A stretch of 64,000 nucleotides of DNA from Cheiracanthium punctorium (lineage: Eukaryota; Arthropoda; Arachnida; Araneae; Cheiracanthiidae), in the NCBI GenBank assembly GCA_038373885.1, contig JAWZYV010019464.1, positions 992,001-1,056,000 on the forward strand, in the 5' to 3' direction. A program made the position numbers and the translations under genes. Under the pieces are notes generated by a model that saw only the letters and a program-made list of their open reading frames with translations, did not search any database and was not told the DNA's origin. Positions within the stretch are counted from its first letter, which is position 1, and every line of letters begins with the position of its first letter. Positions 55,826 to 64,000 of this stretch are shown here, in pieces.

Positions 55826-56290
55826 GAGTATAGTTAGAATGTGCCTGAAGAAGATTGTAAAACAGTTTTACTAGGCGATTTCAATATAGGTTTCAAATCC
55901 AAAGAAGTGTTTTATGGAGCAAAGAAAAGAAATGCGGTACACTCATGGATTATGATACATTTTCCAAACAGTATTATAAAGAAGAAGTATAATTATAATA
56001 TGCCTAACGAAGATCGTAAAACAGTTTTAGTAGGCGACTTAAGTATAGAATAAAATTCTAAAGAAGTGGTTTATGAAACAAGGTAAATAAACATGGTACA
56101 TCCAAGGATTATGATGCACATTACAAACAGTAATTATAAAGGAGAAGTATAGTTAGAATATGCTTAGCAAAGATTTTAAGACAGTTTAAGTAGGCAATTT
56201 TAATATAGATTTCGATTCAAAGAAGTATTTTATGGAACAAGGAAGAAAAAATTTGGCGTGCTTATGAATAATGATACACTTTCCAACTTA
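55826..56290 (+). pseudogene. Three tandem units of about 158 bp encoding GDFNI-type peptides
   Basis: Units start with AGGAGxAGTATA-TTAxAAT and read PEEDCKTVLLGDFNIGFKSK (from 55842), PNEDRKTVLVGDLSIE (from 56001), and, with stops, a third copy ending FNIDFDSK (about 56205). Each continues to FYGAKKRNAVHSWIMIHFP-like sequence. Minus-strand relatives are at 31360-31720. The repeat unit is clearly derived from coding DNA; the GDFNI motif suggests an endonuclease-related or Helitron-associated protein. A functional product is unlikely because the second and third units contain stops. Confidence 0.55.
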
Positions 56291-56415
56291 ATGGAAGAAA
56301 GAAGAAAATTAAGGACAGTGCATGGATTATGATATGCTTTTAATATATGGCACTTTAGTGTATATACACTGCGAAGTACTAGGTACAATAGACTCATATT
56401 TATTCTAATAAATGA

Positions 56416-56655
56416 GATCTGTTTTGTTGTATTATGGCAAAGTTACGCAAAGACTATCTTCCAAGGATGGGGTGGCGCCGTGGCCGGAGGACTTTTTAAG
56501 GGGTTCTAGCACATATTTACGTTACATCTGGAGAAAACCGTCCAAAACTGCAGGACCGTAAGATCAACAGCCTTACGATATGCCAGAGCGCTGGACTTTC
56601 CCACTATAGCTGCCTGCTATATTTGAGTGCCTTATCCACTCGGCCATGGTGGGGC
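56416..56655 (-). mobile_element. tRNA-derived SINE with perfect 12 bp target duplication
   Basis: Flanked by TCTAATAAATGA at 56404-56415 and 56656-56667. The minus-strand head AGCCCCACCATGGCCGAGTG contains a good A box (TGGCCGAGTGG); the B box region is degenerate. The body is shared with 53441-53671. Confidence 0.85.
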
Positions 56656-56667
56656 TCTAATAAATGA

Positions 56668-57279
56668 AAATGACAGCAAAAAATCTGAATCTAAGCAATG
56701 TTTCAAAGCAGCCCTAAATTAAAGTAACGTAACTAAGCCAATAGCATGGCGATATTTCTGAGTGTATGCATATGGCAGTGTGTATGAGTTTTCGTTAAAA
56801 GGTCTAAGTAATTGTATTGTTGTTGTGTCTCATTCTCTTGCTTATTATACTAAACCAAGACTAAACGATCATTACGGATTAGCAAGTCATAGGCAGTTTC
56901 TTCCTCATGCAATAGTTGCCCCACATTGGCACCAATACATTTAGTGATGCAATCAATGAATGAACCATTGCATTCATGGATTGCGATGGCTGAGCACTGA
57001 TGATAGACGTATGACTTCTCACTTCCATTGAAGGTTAAACTCTTAATGTGGCCAGTTCTAGCTCAGATAAAGCCGTTTGAGCAGATCTGGGGCAGGAGCA
57101 CTGCAGGGATAATCCAAGGCTCTTAGCGGCCTACCATGGTCAATCTGGGGGATCTTCCAAGTATTGTCAACTTTTTAAAAACAAGTATTGGACCGGCGAA
57201 GCTCATAATTTGGAGTAAGGAGCATTGAGAAGTTCACTCCTCCATCCCTCCTCACTAGCAAGCAGATAACCGATTTCAT
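56668..57279. other. Gene-free interval
   Basis: Unassigned sequence, somewhat less AT-rich at 57040-57140. No supported gene. Confidence 0.4.
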
Positions 57280-57683
57280 TTAACCCTTTGAGGCGCAACC
57301 CTTTCCCAATGCTGAAAAAAGAGCAGCCGTTGCCATCGCTCGACTTAACTACCAGCAAGATGGCGGACGATCGAAACGTACATCGCGTGCCACAGATCTA
57401 GAGACCCCTTTTTTGACGACGGCTGCCCTTTTTTCAGCATCGGGCAATCTAACCAGCTGTTCTCGCATTCTTCCATTTTTCAGCAGATGTCAGTAATGTT
57501 AAAAATAATCAAAAATTTTTTTTTTACGGGAAATGACGTGCTAAAAAGTAAAGGATCTCTCGTGGAGCTATGTCACCCGAAACTATTTTTATAGAAATCC
57601 AATCTATTCTTCGTGACTGGCAAAAGTCAAAACGTCAGAGTTTGGTGTTCCCAGAGCGGGAACACTGCGCGTTAAAGGGTTAA
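57280..57683 (+). mobile_element. piggyBac-type MITE, family 2, right hairpin arm deleted
   Basis: TTAA at 57280-57283 and 57680-57683. The left arm is present up to GACCCCTTTTTTGACGAC, then the sequence jumps directly to the non-palindromic half (GGCTGCCCTTTTTTCAGCAT), so the right arm is lost. Confidence 0.85.
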
Positions 57684-58677
57684 GAGCTAATTCCTCGTTC
57701 GCAATATTAGACTTTTCGCCAAAAGTAGGATATTTTGCTACTTGAGCGACGGATAATTAAGAGCTATTTTTGGAAGAGCACAAGTGGGTGGCGTTTGGCA
57801 CAGGCTCTAAACTCAGAACTTTACCATACCTTCAAGGAACCCGACGTTTTCGAATACATCCGTAGAATTCAATTAGCTGGCAGCATTATTAGAACGAATA
57901 ACGAACGCTCTCAACACAGAAATTATTTGTGGCCAAACCCACTGTATATCCTTTTATTTTTTTCATTTTTCAGGGGAGGGAGGTACTCCCAAAACATTTT
58001 CTTTTATTAAAACTTTCACATTCTTATTCTGCCTTGCGAAAAAAAAAAAACCAAAAGTATCCTTGGTGATGCAGTTTATAAATTTTTAATTTTTTTGTGG
58101 GCTTTGGGGAGAGATGTGCATCACACATTTATAATTACTTCTGATTTTTCTTTCCCTATTCTAAATTTAATACACTTTGCCATTTTTAAATTATCACTTA
58201 ATTCCATTACGGTATTTTAATTCTGTTTCTTAAATTAATTTCGCTTTAACTTTTGAAATATATTTAGCAGTCGTCCTTCTGTCCAAGGATTCCTCTGTTT
58301 TCATCCAGTTCCCATTGGGTTTCAATAATATTTTTTATGTTGCAACTTTTCTTTGACTATATCCCCCCCCTCCTGGCAACCGACATTTAAATTGTGTTAA
58401 ACTTGCATTAACACTTAACTATCGTTTCATTTTTTTAATTTGGCGACTTATTTGGCGCCCTTTCTTTCAAGCTCTCAGCTCCATCGCCAGGTTGGCTTTC
58501 TGTGTTCTCACTTTTTTTCACTCCCTTATCCCTTTGGTGCTTGTCAAAACAAGTTATGCTTTTCACTATTTTGCCAGCCACCACACTACTGCCTGTAATT
58601 TTCCCACTATTGAATACGTCACTAAAAAAATTTGTCTCGTAATTGTTTGTCGGCAAGGAGTTCCTGGGTATTGCATG
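57684..58677. other. Gene-free interval
   Basis: Short TTTGGCGACTTATTTGGCGC fragment at 58439, as in the LTR. Open frames of 65-91 codons here have no recognisable domain. Confidence 0.45.
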
Positions 58678-59198
58678 TTAACCCTTTGAGGCGCAACCCT
58701 TTGCCAATGCCGAAAAAAGGGCAGCCGTTGCCGTCGTTTGACTTAACGACCAGCAAGATGGCGGACGCTCGAAATGTTCATCGCGTGCCACAGATCTAGA
58801 GACCCTTTTTTGACGACAGCTGGCTGTGCCGCACAGCCAACTGCCGTCAAAAAAGAGTCTCTAGATCTGTGGCACGCGATGATAACGTTTCGATCGTCCG
58901 CCATCTTGTTAGTCGTTAAGTCGAGCGATGGCAACAGCTGACCTTCTTTCGGCATTGGGCAATCTATCCAGCTGTTCTCGCATTCTTCCATTTTTCAGCA
59001 GATGTCAGTGCTGTTAAAAATAATCGTGACCTTTTTTTTACGGGAAAGGACGTGCTAAAAAGTAAAGGATTCTCTCTTGGATCTATGTCACCCGCAACTA
59101 TTTTTATAGAAATCCAATCTATTCTTCGTGACTGGCAACAGTCAAAACGTCAGAGTTTGGTGTTCCCAGAGCAGGAACACTGCGCGTTAAAGGGTTAA
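58678..59198 (+). mobile_element. piggyBac-type palindromic MITE, family 2, complete copy
   Basis: TTAA at 58678-58681 and 59195-59198; termini CCCTTTGAGGCGCAACCC and GCGCGTTAAAGGG. The hairpin is centred near 58832 (GGCTGTGCCGCACAGCC) with arms of about 140 bp. Relative to the copy at 14850 it is in the opposite orientation. The minus-strand frame at 58991-58743 reads the same CVKKGSLDLWH peptide. Confidence 0.87.
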
Positions 59199-60243
59199 AT
59201 GCTACACACTGACCACTACTATAGGTTAAATACTACACACTGAACACTACTATAAATGAACTATCTCAGGTGTGTAAAATAACACCCATCTGAATCTTCT
59301 CCACATCCTTAAGAATTATTAAAAATTTTTTGCAAATCCAATAGAATTTATGAAACAAAAGCACAAAAACAAAGCTTTAGATGGACAAAACTATTGAATG
59401 ACAACGCATGCATAAAACCCTCTGCACAAGTTTTGTCTCTCAAACGGCAAAAACATCTCCCATATGAAGATTTCAAAAGAAATCATCAAGATGGCATTTA
59501 GGGATATTTGCCACAAATGTGCTCAGAACAGGAAAAACAAAAGCATCTGTAACACAAAAGACACAGCATTTCTTAAATTTACTCTGCTCTTGTGCATTTT
59601 CAAGTGTACACACATTTTCGTACAGTGAAGAGTCCACCGCAATGCAAATGTTTCCTTCGGTTGGAATGAACGGCAAGCCTTTTCCACTATAGAAAACGGA
59701 AACATTCCTTTTTTTTACCCCTTCTAAATAAGCTCTTTTCCATTCGGTGAAAGGAACTTATAAAATGTTCTTTTTTGGGGAAAAAAAAATATCCCTCTTC
59801 ATGTCCTCTTATCGATCAGGAGCGTCTGCAATTGGAGTGCTCAGTGCATGCAGCACGCCAGACGTAGAGTGGATGAGATTCCTTCATGTAAAAAAAGCGA
59901 GGTAAAAAAAAAAAAAAATATGCAATGCGTAAAGAAGTATGTACTGGAAAATACTGGGGAAAAAAAGTTTCCTTTTTTTTTTCTCTAGTTTTGATCGAGA
60001 TTTGAATGAGCTACTTGAGTTATGATGGAAGAAAGTTGAAAGTTTTGGGAGATGTCGAAAAAATATTAATATCGATACCAGATGCAATTGTACTTACAGT
60101 AATATTTTATTTGTATAGCATTGGATGTTTGCAAAAGCCAAGGAGGATAGCGCAGAGCAAACACAAAAACAGAGCTAACACAAAAATTTTTCGAAGAAAT
60201 TTGATGTACGTTTTAAGGTATCGGAATACGTGAGGAGCACTTT
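59199..60243. other. Gene-free interval
   Basis: GGTTAAATxCTACACACTGA is tandemly duplicated at 59194-59250. Overlapping minus-strand frames at 59473-59705 are unsupported. Homopolymer runs occur at 59900-59990. Confidence 0.45.
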
Positions 60244-60528
60244 TTAACCCATTTATGCCTAGCGTCCCTTTTTTGGGACGGCATTTTCGCTATTAGTCGA
60301 AAACGTTATTTATTTTTCCTAGCCTTTATTCATGAGCATCGAGCCTCAACTCTACAAAAATATTTTAACATGACCAAGTAGGATGTTGATATTTCGATTT
60401 TTATGCATAATGATTTTAAAAGAAATCACCCCTTGTTCAAGAAGTTGACGTCAGAAATTTATCTATTATTTCTGTTATCAGTAAAAATCGAAGAAAGTCG
60501 CAAAAATATCCAGGCACAAATGGGTTAA
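60244..60528 (-). mobile_element. piggyBac-type MITE, family 1, copy d
   Basis: TTAA at 60244-60247 and 60525-60528. Same orientation as the copy at 13325 and very similar to it. The termini and the GTCCC-GGGAC hairpin are intact. Confidence 0.87.
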
Positions 60529-61408
60529 AAAAAAATGCAAAATTATGATAAGGTTCACGCAATTTTATTTGAAAAACCGTAAAACATGACAGAAACAATA
60601 ACGTAATTTACAAAAATTTCATAACTTTTTCAAAAAATTGCATTTTTGAAAAAAAATTTAGCAAAATTTCATTCTTACGCCAACTGCTGTACACTGCTTT
60701 CTTCATAATATTTAGTAACTTCCTTCGCACGGTATACTCCTATAACACTTTTATGTGTTTTGTAACAAAAGTTTTATTGTATTTTAAAAATTCACTGAAA
60801 TAGGGCCAATTATGTACAAGAACGTTGTAATTTTTGTGAAAAAATTCAATTTTTTGTCTAAAAGTACCTGTCAACGTATTGATTTCATAAGTTTAACTTA
60901 ACATTTGCTACAAAACACAACTTCATATCAATAGAATGTTTATGTAAAATTTCATTAAGATATCTTTAAAAATTTTAGAGCAGTTATTGTTATTGTGGCG
61001 CAAGGTAACAAAAAACAGTTTTCCAGAAAACGTATTTAAATATTTTATTTCGGCATCTATGTTCAACTGGAAAGGACATTCAAACAGCTGCATCTTCCTT
61101 TATATTTATCGTATAGACAAAATTATACCAGTTCTGGAATCTTAAGAATATGTTCTTTCAAATAAAAGAATAAACGATTTTTTCTCGCAAAAATGGATTT
61201 TTAGACCTAGGCAGATACCTTAATTAAAAAAATTAAATAAAAATGAAAAGCGATGGTTTCATGGGTACTATCAAAACGTGTGTTCCTGCAACTTTGCCTA
61301 TCCCACCAAATTTTAAACAAAAAGTGATCTGCTCAAAAATTATTGCCCGAGACGTAAAATTCTGCTTACTAATCTCTCGTTTTTCATTGCATTTCATTTA
61401 ATCTTTTA
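60529..61408. other. AT-rich gene-free interval
   Basis: No supported gene, no clear repeat. Confidence 0.45.
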
Positions 61409-61812
61409 TCAGGTTGTAACGAAATTTTTCCGCCCTATCTGCCTGAAAAACTAACTTCTAACTCCTTAGATAACTGTATTTGATCTTTCGGTACCAAACC
61501 TGCACACTGCCACATGATACAACAATAGTACTTAAACTTGTACTCATAATTTGTTGATATTCTAGAGCTGACTGTTTGCAACACAACTAGAAGTTAATGA
61601 TGGTTCTAATCCTCTAGAGCTATAGTTCCATTTGGAGACACCTTGTACTTAATGATAACTATATTTTTCAGAGATTTCACAGCACAGTGTTATAAAGTAA
61701 GCCTCTTTCTTTCAAATGTCAAAAATAGTTCGACAAAATATGAGTAAATACGCCAATGCGAACTGTGTTCTGACGATGTTTGCGGTGGCGGGAAACTTTC
61801 GTTACAACCTAA
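61409..61812 (+). mobile_element. 404 bp-family MITE, copy 3
   Basis: TA at 61407-61408 and 61813-61814; TIR TCAGGTTGTAACGAAATTTT at left. Same orientation as 39400. Confidence 0.85.
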
Positions 61813-61814
61813 TA

Positions 61815-62286
61815 ATAGTTAAAATATGCGTCACATGAATTGTTTTTCGACTTAACAGTTTGTAAATAAAGATTTAGATCTGATTTCCGTTTTTCAGTTT
61901 CTTTAATCCACATTTATTTATTTTCTATATCATCTGAACTCTCCAAACTGAGCAGTGTGGACAGAAGTGTTCAAAGGAGCGGAGCATTCTCTTTCGTCAT
62001 CGATCGTGAATCCAAGATTAACCTGTTTCCTTCCATCGTAGCAAAGAGACAAGTAATTTACTATTGTATACACTGTTGCTTTCCTCTGCACATCTTTGTA
62101 TTCTGCGATAGAACCAACAACAAAATAACTTTAATAAGCCAGTAAAATAACAAACAAAGCCAATAAAATAACTTTAATGTTCGAAATTTTTTAATAACAC
62201 ATCATACCTTAGCCATGAGTTCTTAGATTTACAAATATTCATGTTCATAGCTGTAACATCACCCGCGGGAGATATATAACCAAGCC
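61815..62286. other. Intergenic sequence upstream of the THAP-like locus
   Basis: A duplicated CAATAAAATAACTTTAAT (62119, 62158) marks a short tandem. No gene is supported. Confidence 0.4.
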
Positions 62287-62320
62287 TGCGCGCATGCGCT
62301 AGAAGGCTGTGTGACGTAGT
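62287..62320 (+). promoter_or_regulatory. Candidate promoter: NRF-1-like palindrome and CRE-like site
   Basis: GCGCATGCGC at 62290-62299 is the core of the NRF-1 binding palindrome, and TGACGTAG at 62312-62319 resembles a CRE half-site. Both lie about 220-250 bp upstream of the THAP start codon in a stretch that is less AT-rich than its surroundings. Motif function is known from animal promoters; use here is inference. Confidence 0.45.
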
Positions 62321-62540
62321 CATATCTAGGCCTTCTTCATCCTTCCCCTAAGGAAGGAGAGCATTTTTGAAAGTCGTTCTACCGGTATGTTTCACCACGT
62401 CCTTTGCTTTCTACAAGTTGCTCTTGCTTGAAATCACACGTGTTTTGAATTTTATTTATTACATTTTGTTTATTTCATATTCTGAGGTATCACGAGCTAA
62501 TTTTTTTACTTGTTAGCATGTGTTAAATATTTCTTCTAAG

Positions 62541-62693
62541 ATGTCATTCAAGTGTTATGTTCCAAATTGCCGAGGGAATGATAAAAATGGACCTCGTGTT
62601 GCTGTGTTTGGATTTAATAAGAACCCTGAACTAAAAAGTAAAGGGATAAGAAGCATTCCAAGATGCAATTTCCAACCGTCAGATACATCTAAG
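62541..62693 (+). CDS. THAP-like domain protein, exon 1
   Basis: Starts ATG at 62541 with MSFKCYVPNC (C-x4-C, the first half of the THAP zinc ligands), continues through RVAVFGFNKNPELKSKGIRS and ends at AAG before a GTAAGC splice donor at 62694. THAP domains bind DNA through a C2CH zinc module and occur in host transcription factors and in P-element-type transposases. The in-frame GTG upstream (62520) is not needed as a start. The 51-codon exon joins in phase 0 to 63238. I could not recognise the conserved Trp of the THAP fold; the domain call relies on the cysteine pattern, the LFP motif in exon 2 and the spacing. Confidence 0.7.
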
Positions 62694-63237
62694 GTAAGCA
62701 ATACCCTTTTCTTTATAAGAAAAATAAATTAAATCGTATTGTTGTATGTATTTTTGAACATAGTTAATTCAAACCCAAATAAATGCAAGATTTTTTTCAA
62801 ATTATTTAACAACAACGTTTCGTAGAAAATTTTTGAGAAATGATTTCAGATTAATCACGTTTTGGAATGATATATTCAGTTCAATAATAAGTTTTTAAAA
62901 ATTCTGGTATTTTAAACCTTTATTGTTTCTAGAGTTAATATAAATGTTGTAAAATGTTTCTTTTAATAATTGCTTTACATTTTTTGAGGGGGTACACATG
63001 CTAGGTCAAGTAAGACGTAGCAATGCAGGATTTAAAAATAAATAAATATTTAAGCAAAAATGTAGAAAGCTACAGTACAGAATTAAATTTGTCTTGAGTA
63101 AAAAAAAAAAAAGAAAAATAAAAGGTATGTACACCTCAGAAATAATTGAATACAAATTTATAATTTGACAGTTTTCTTAATCTAATGTATAGTTTATTTT
63201 AGTGTTATTTATTTATTTATTCATTATTATTTCACAG
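62694..63237 (+). other. Intron of the THAP-like locus
   Basis: Begins GTAAGC and ends TTATTATTTCACAG, good splice consensus with a T-rich tract before the AG. It is AT-rich and about 544 bp. Removing it brings the two THAP halves into one frame. Confidence 0.65.
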
Positions 63238-63399
63238 GTCTGTGAAACATATTTCAAGGTTGAAGATGTCATTAAAGAAGTATCTCAATATGATAAAAAT
63301 ACTGGGAAACTCATCACTGCTCCTCTGGATCGTCCCAGGCTAAAAAATGGTGCTTTCCCTGTTTTGTTTCCCAACTGTCGAGCAAAGACGCATACATAA
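63238..63399 (+). CDS. THAP-like domain protein, exon 2
   Basis: Reads VCETYFKVEDVIKEVSQ, which aligns with the second half of the zinc module (C-x2-H-F in canonical domains). Here the zinc-binding His is replaced by Tyr (CETYF). It ends with NGAFPVLFPNC, corresponding to the conserved AVPTIFP-type motif at the end of THAP domains, and the stop is at 63397-63399. The joined product would be 104 residues, only slightly longer than a THAP domain. The stop probably reflects a frameshift, since coding-like sequence continues beyond it. Confidence 0.65.
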   Translation, partial: VCETYFKVEDVIKEVSQYDKNTGKLITAPLDRPRLKNGAFPVLFPNCRAKTHT

Positions 63400-63910
63400 G
63401 AGAAGACCCTGATAGTAAAAAAAATGTCGACTTGAAAGCATGCATCTCCAAAAAGTCATTGATGAAAGTATTGCCTTGAAAGAATAAAGAGAAAGTGAAT
63501 TGTCCGCCAATACACTTCAGAATTTCTAGAGTGTTCAGAAAAACTCAAAAGAGATGATATATTGACGAAAATTATTAAAAAAGAGTGTGTTATATTTGAC
63601 ATTTTAAAAGTTTTGCCTGGCCCTGCAATCGTTCCATCTGTGATTGTGAACAAAGACTTAAAAGTATCAGCATATTAAAAGGACTTGAACTTTTACCATA
63701 GAAAACTCTAAAATTAATCTGCCATGCAATGTGCAAAGTTTTGACCAATTTGAAAAAATATTGGACTATGTACAATCTATAGAAAAGGATGAATTAAATA
63801 AGAGAAGTACTGTTTTAAATTCTGTCTGTGGATATTTAGACGTCCTTCTTAACATTCAAGAAGGGGATGTATGTATGCTGAAGTTTGTAAAAGAAGTTAA
63901 ATATTTTTAA
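63400..63910 (+). pseudogene. Frame-broken downstream part of the THAP-like gene
   Basis: After the stop, plausible coding pieces follow in different frames: REDPDSKKNVDLKAC (near 63400), LKRDDILTKIIKKE then DILKVLPGPAIVPSV (about 63545-63680), and a 69-codon open stretch from 63702 to 63910 containing INLPCNVQSFDQFEKILDYV and NKRSTVLNSVCGYLDVLLN. The pieces are rich in ordinary amino acids and run in order, so they look like one gene broken by at least three frameshifts or stops. THAP plus a long C-terminal part would fit a P-element-type transposase or a THAP host protein; I cannot tell which. It may continue past the window end. Confidence 0.5.
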
Positions 63911-64000
63911 GCTGCATAAAAACCATTATACATATTCTTCTGAAAGCTTGTATCAGCAACCTACTAATCAGAATTTCTCAGGGTAAGTAATCAGAGCGCA

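Noticed and set aside
59473..59705. Two overlapping minus-strand frames with Cys and Phe
   Set aside because: They overlap in different frames, neither has a recognisable motif, and no splice or promoter signals support them.

Overview
This window looks like repeat-rich, AT-rich nuclear DNA from an animal, most likely an arthropod and plausibly a spider or other chelicerate. The reasons are the absence of any dense gene array, a spliced THAP-domain reading frame with GT/AG intron borders, tRNA-headed SINEs, and a dense mixture of Tc1/mariner, piggyBac, hAT, pogo-like, Helitron-like and gypsy-LTR remnants. The host assignment is inference from transposon types. No rRNA gene, free-standing tRNA gene, CRISPR array or bacterial operon was seen, and no complete, intact host gene could be supported.

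Layout. 0-5 kb: a truncated gypsy-type LTR, an unclassified terminal-inverted-repeat (TIR) element carrying a piggyBac-type MITE, and an internally deleted mariner. 5.7-10.5 kb: a composite of direct and inverted repeats and several palindromic MITEs. 11-18.7 kb: piggyBac-type MITEs of two families, then a second, inverted copy of the unclassified TIR element without the MITE. 19.5-25 kb: a deleted mariner, a tandem duplication, a TA microsatellite and a small hAT element. 25-31 kb: a 0.7 kb repeat present twice; the second copy has been expanded to 3.8 kb by three insertions (a Tc1 element with a broken transposase, a Helitron/Helentron-like fragment, and a 404 bp MITE). 32-39 kb: a Helentron-like element with 173 bp tandem units and a CA tract, a second deleted mariner, a solo LTR with a 4 bp target duplication, and a tandem array of palindromic arms. 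39.4-48.6 kb: further MITEs, a deleted Tc1, and a nested pogo-like/Helentron-like stack. 50.3-52.1 kb: a decayed hAT element. 52.8-57 kb: SINEs with target duplications and an array of short units encoding GDFNI-like peptides. 57-62 kb: more piggyBac-type and other MITEs. 62.3-64 kb: the only gene-like locus, two exons encoding a THAP-like zinc-finger domain followed by a frame-broken downstream coding remnant.

Relationships. Almost everything here is a product of transposition, so the useful information lies in insertion histories. Several insertions can be read directly because an uninterrupted (empty-site) copy lies in the same window: the piggyBac MITE at 1506-1790 against 18385-18388, and all three insertions in 27107-30900 against 25055-25755. 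The piggyBac-type families all sit on TTAA. The second family contains a long internal palindrome that encodes nearly the same peptide on both strands.

Limits: all family assignments were made by eye from termini, target duplications and short protein motifs. Boundaries given without a target duplication may be off by tens of bases.
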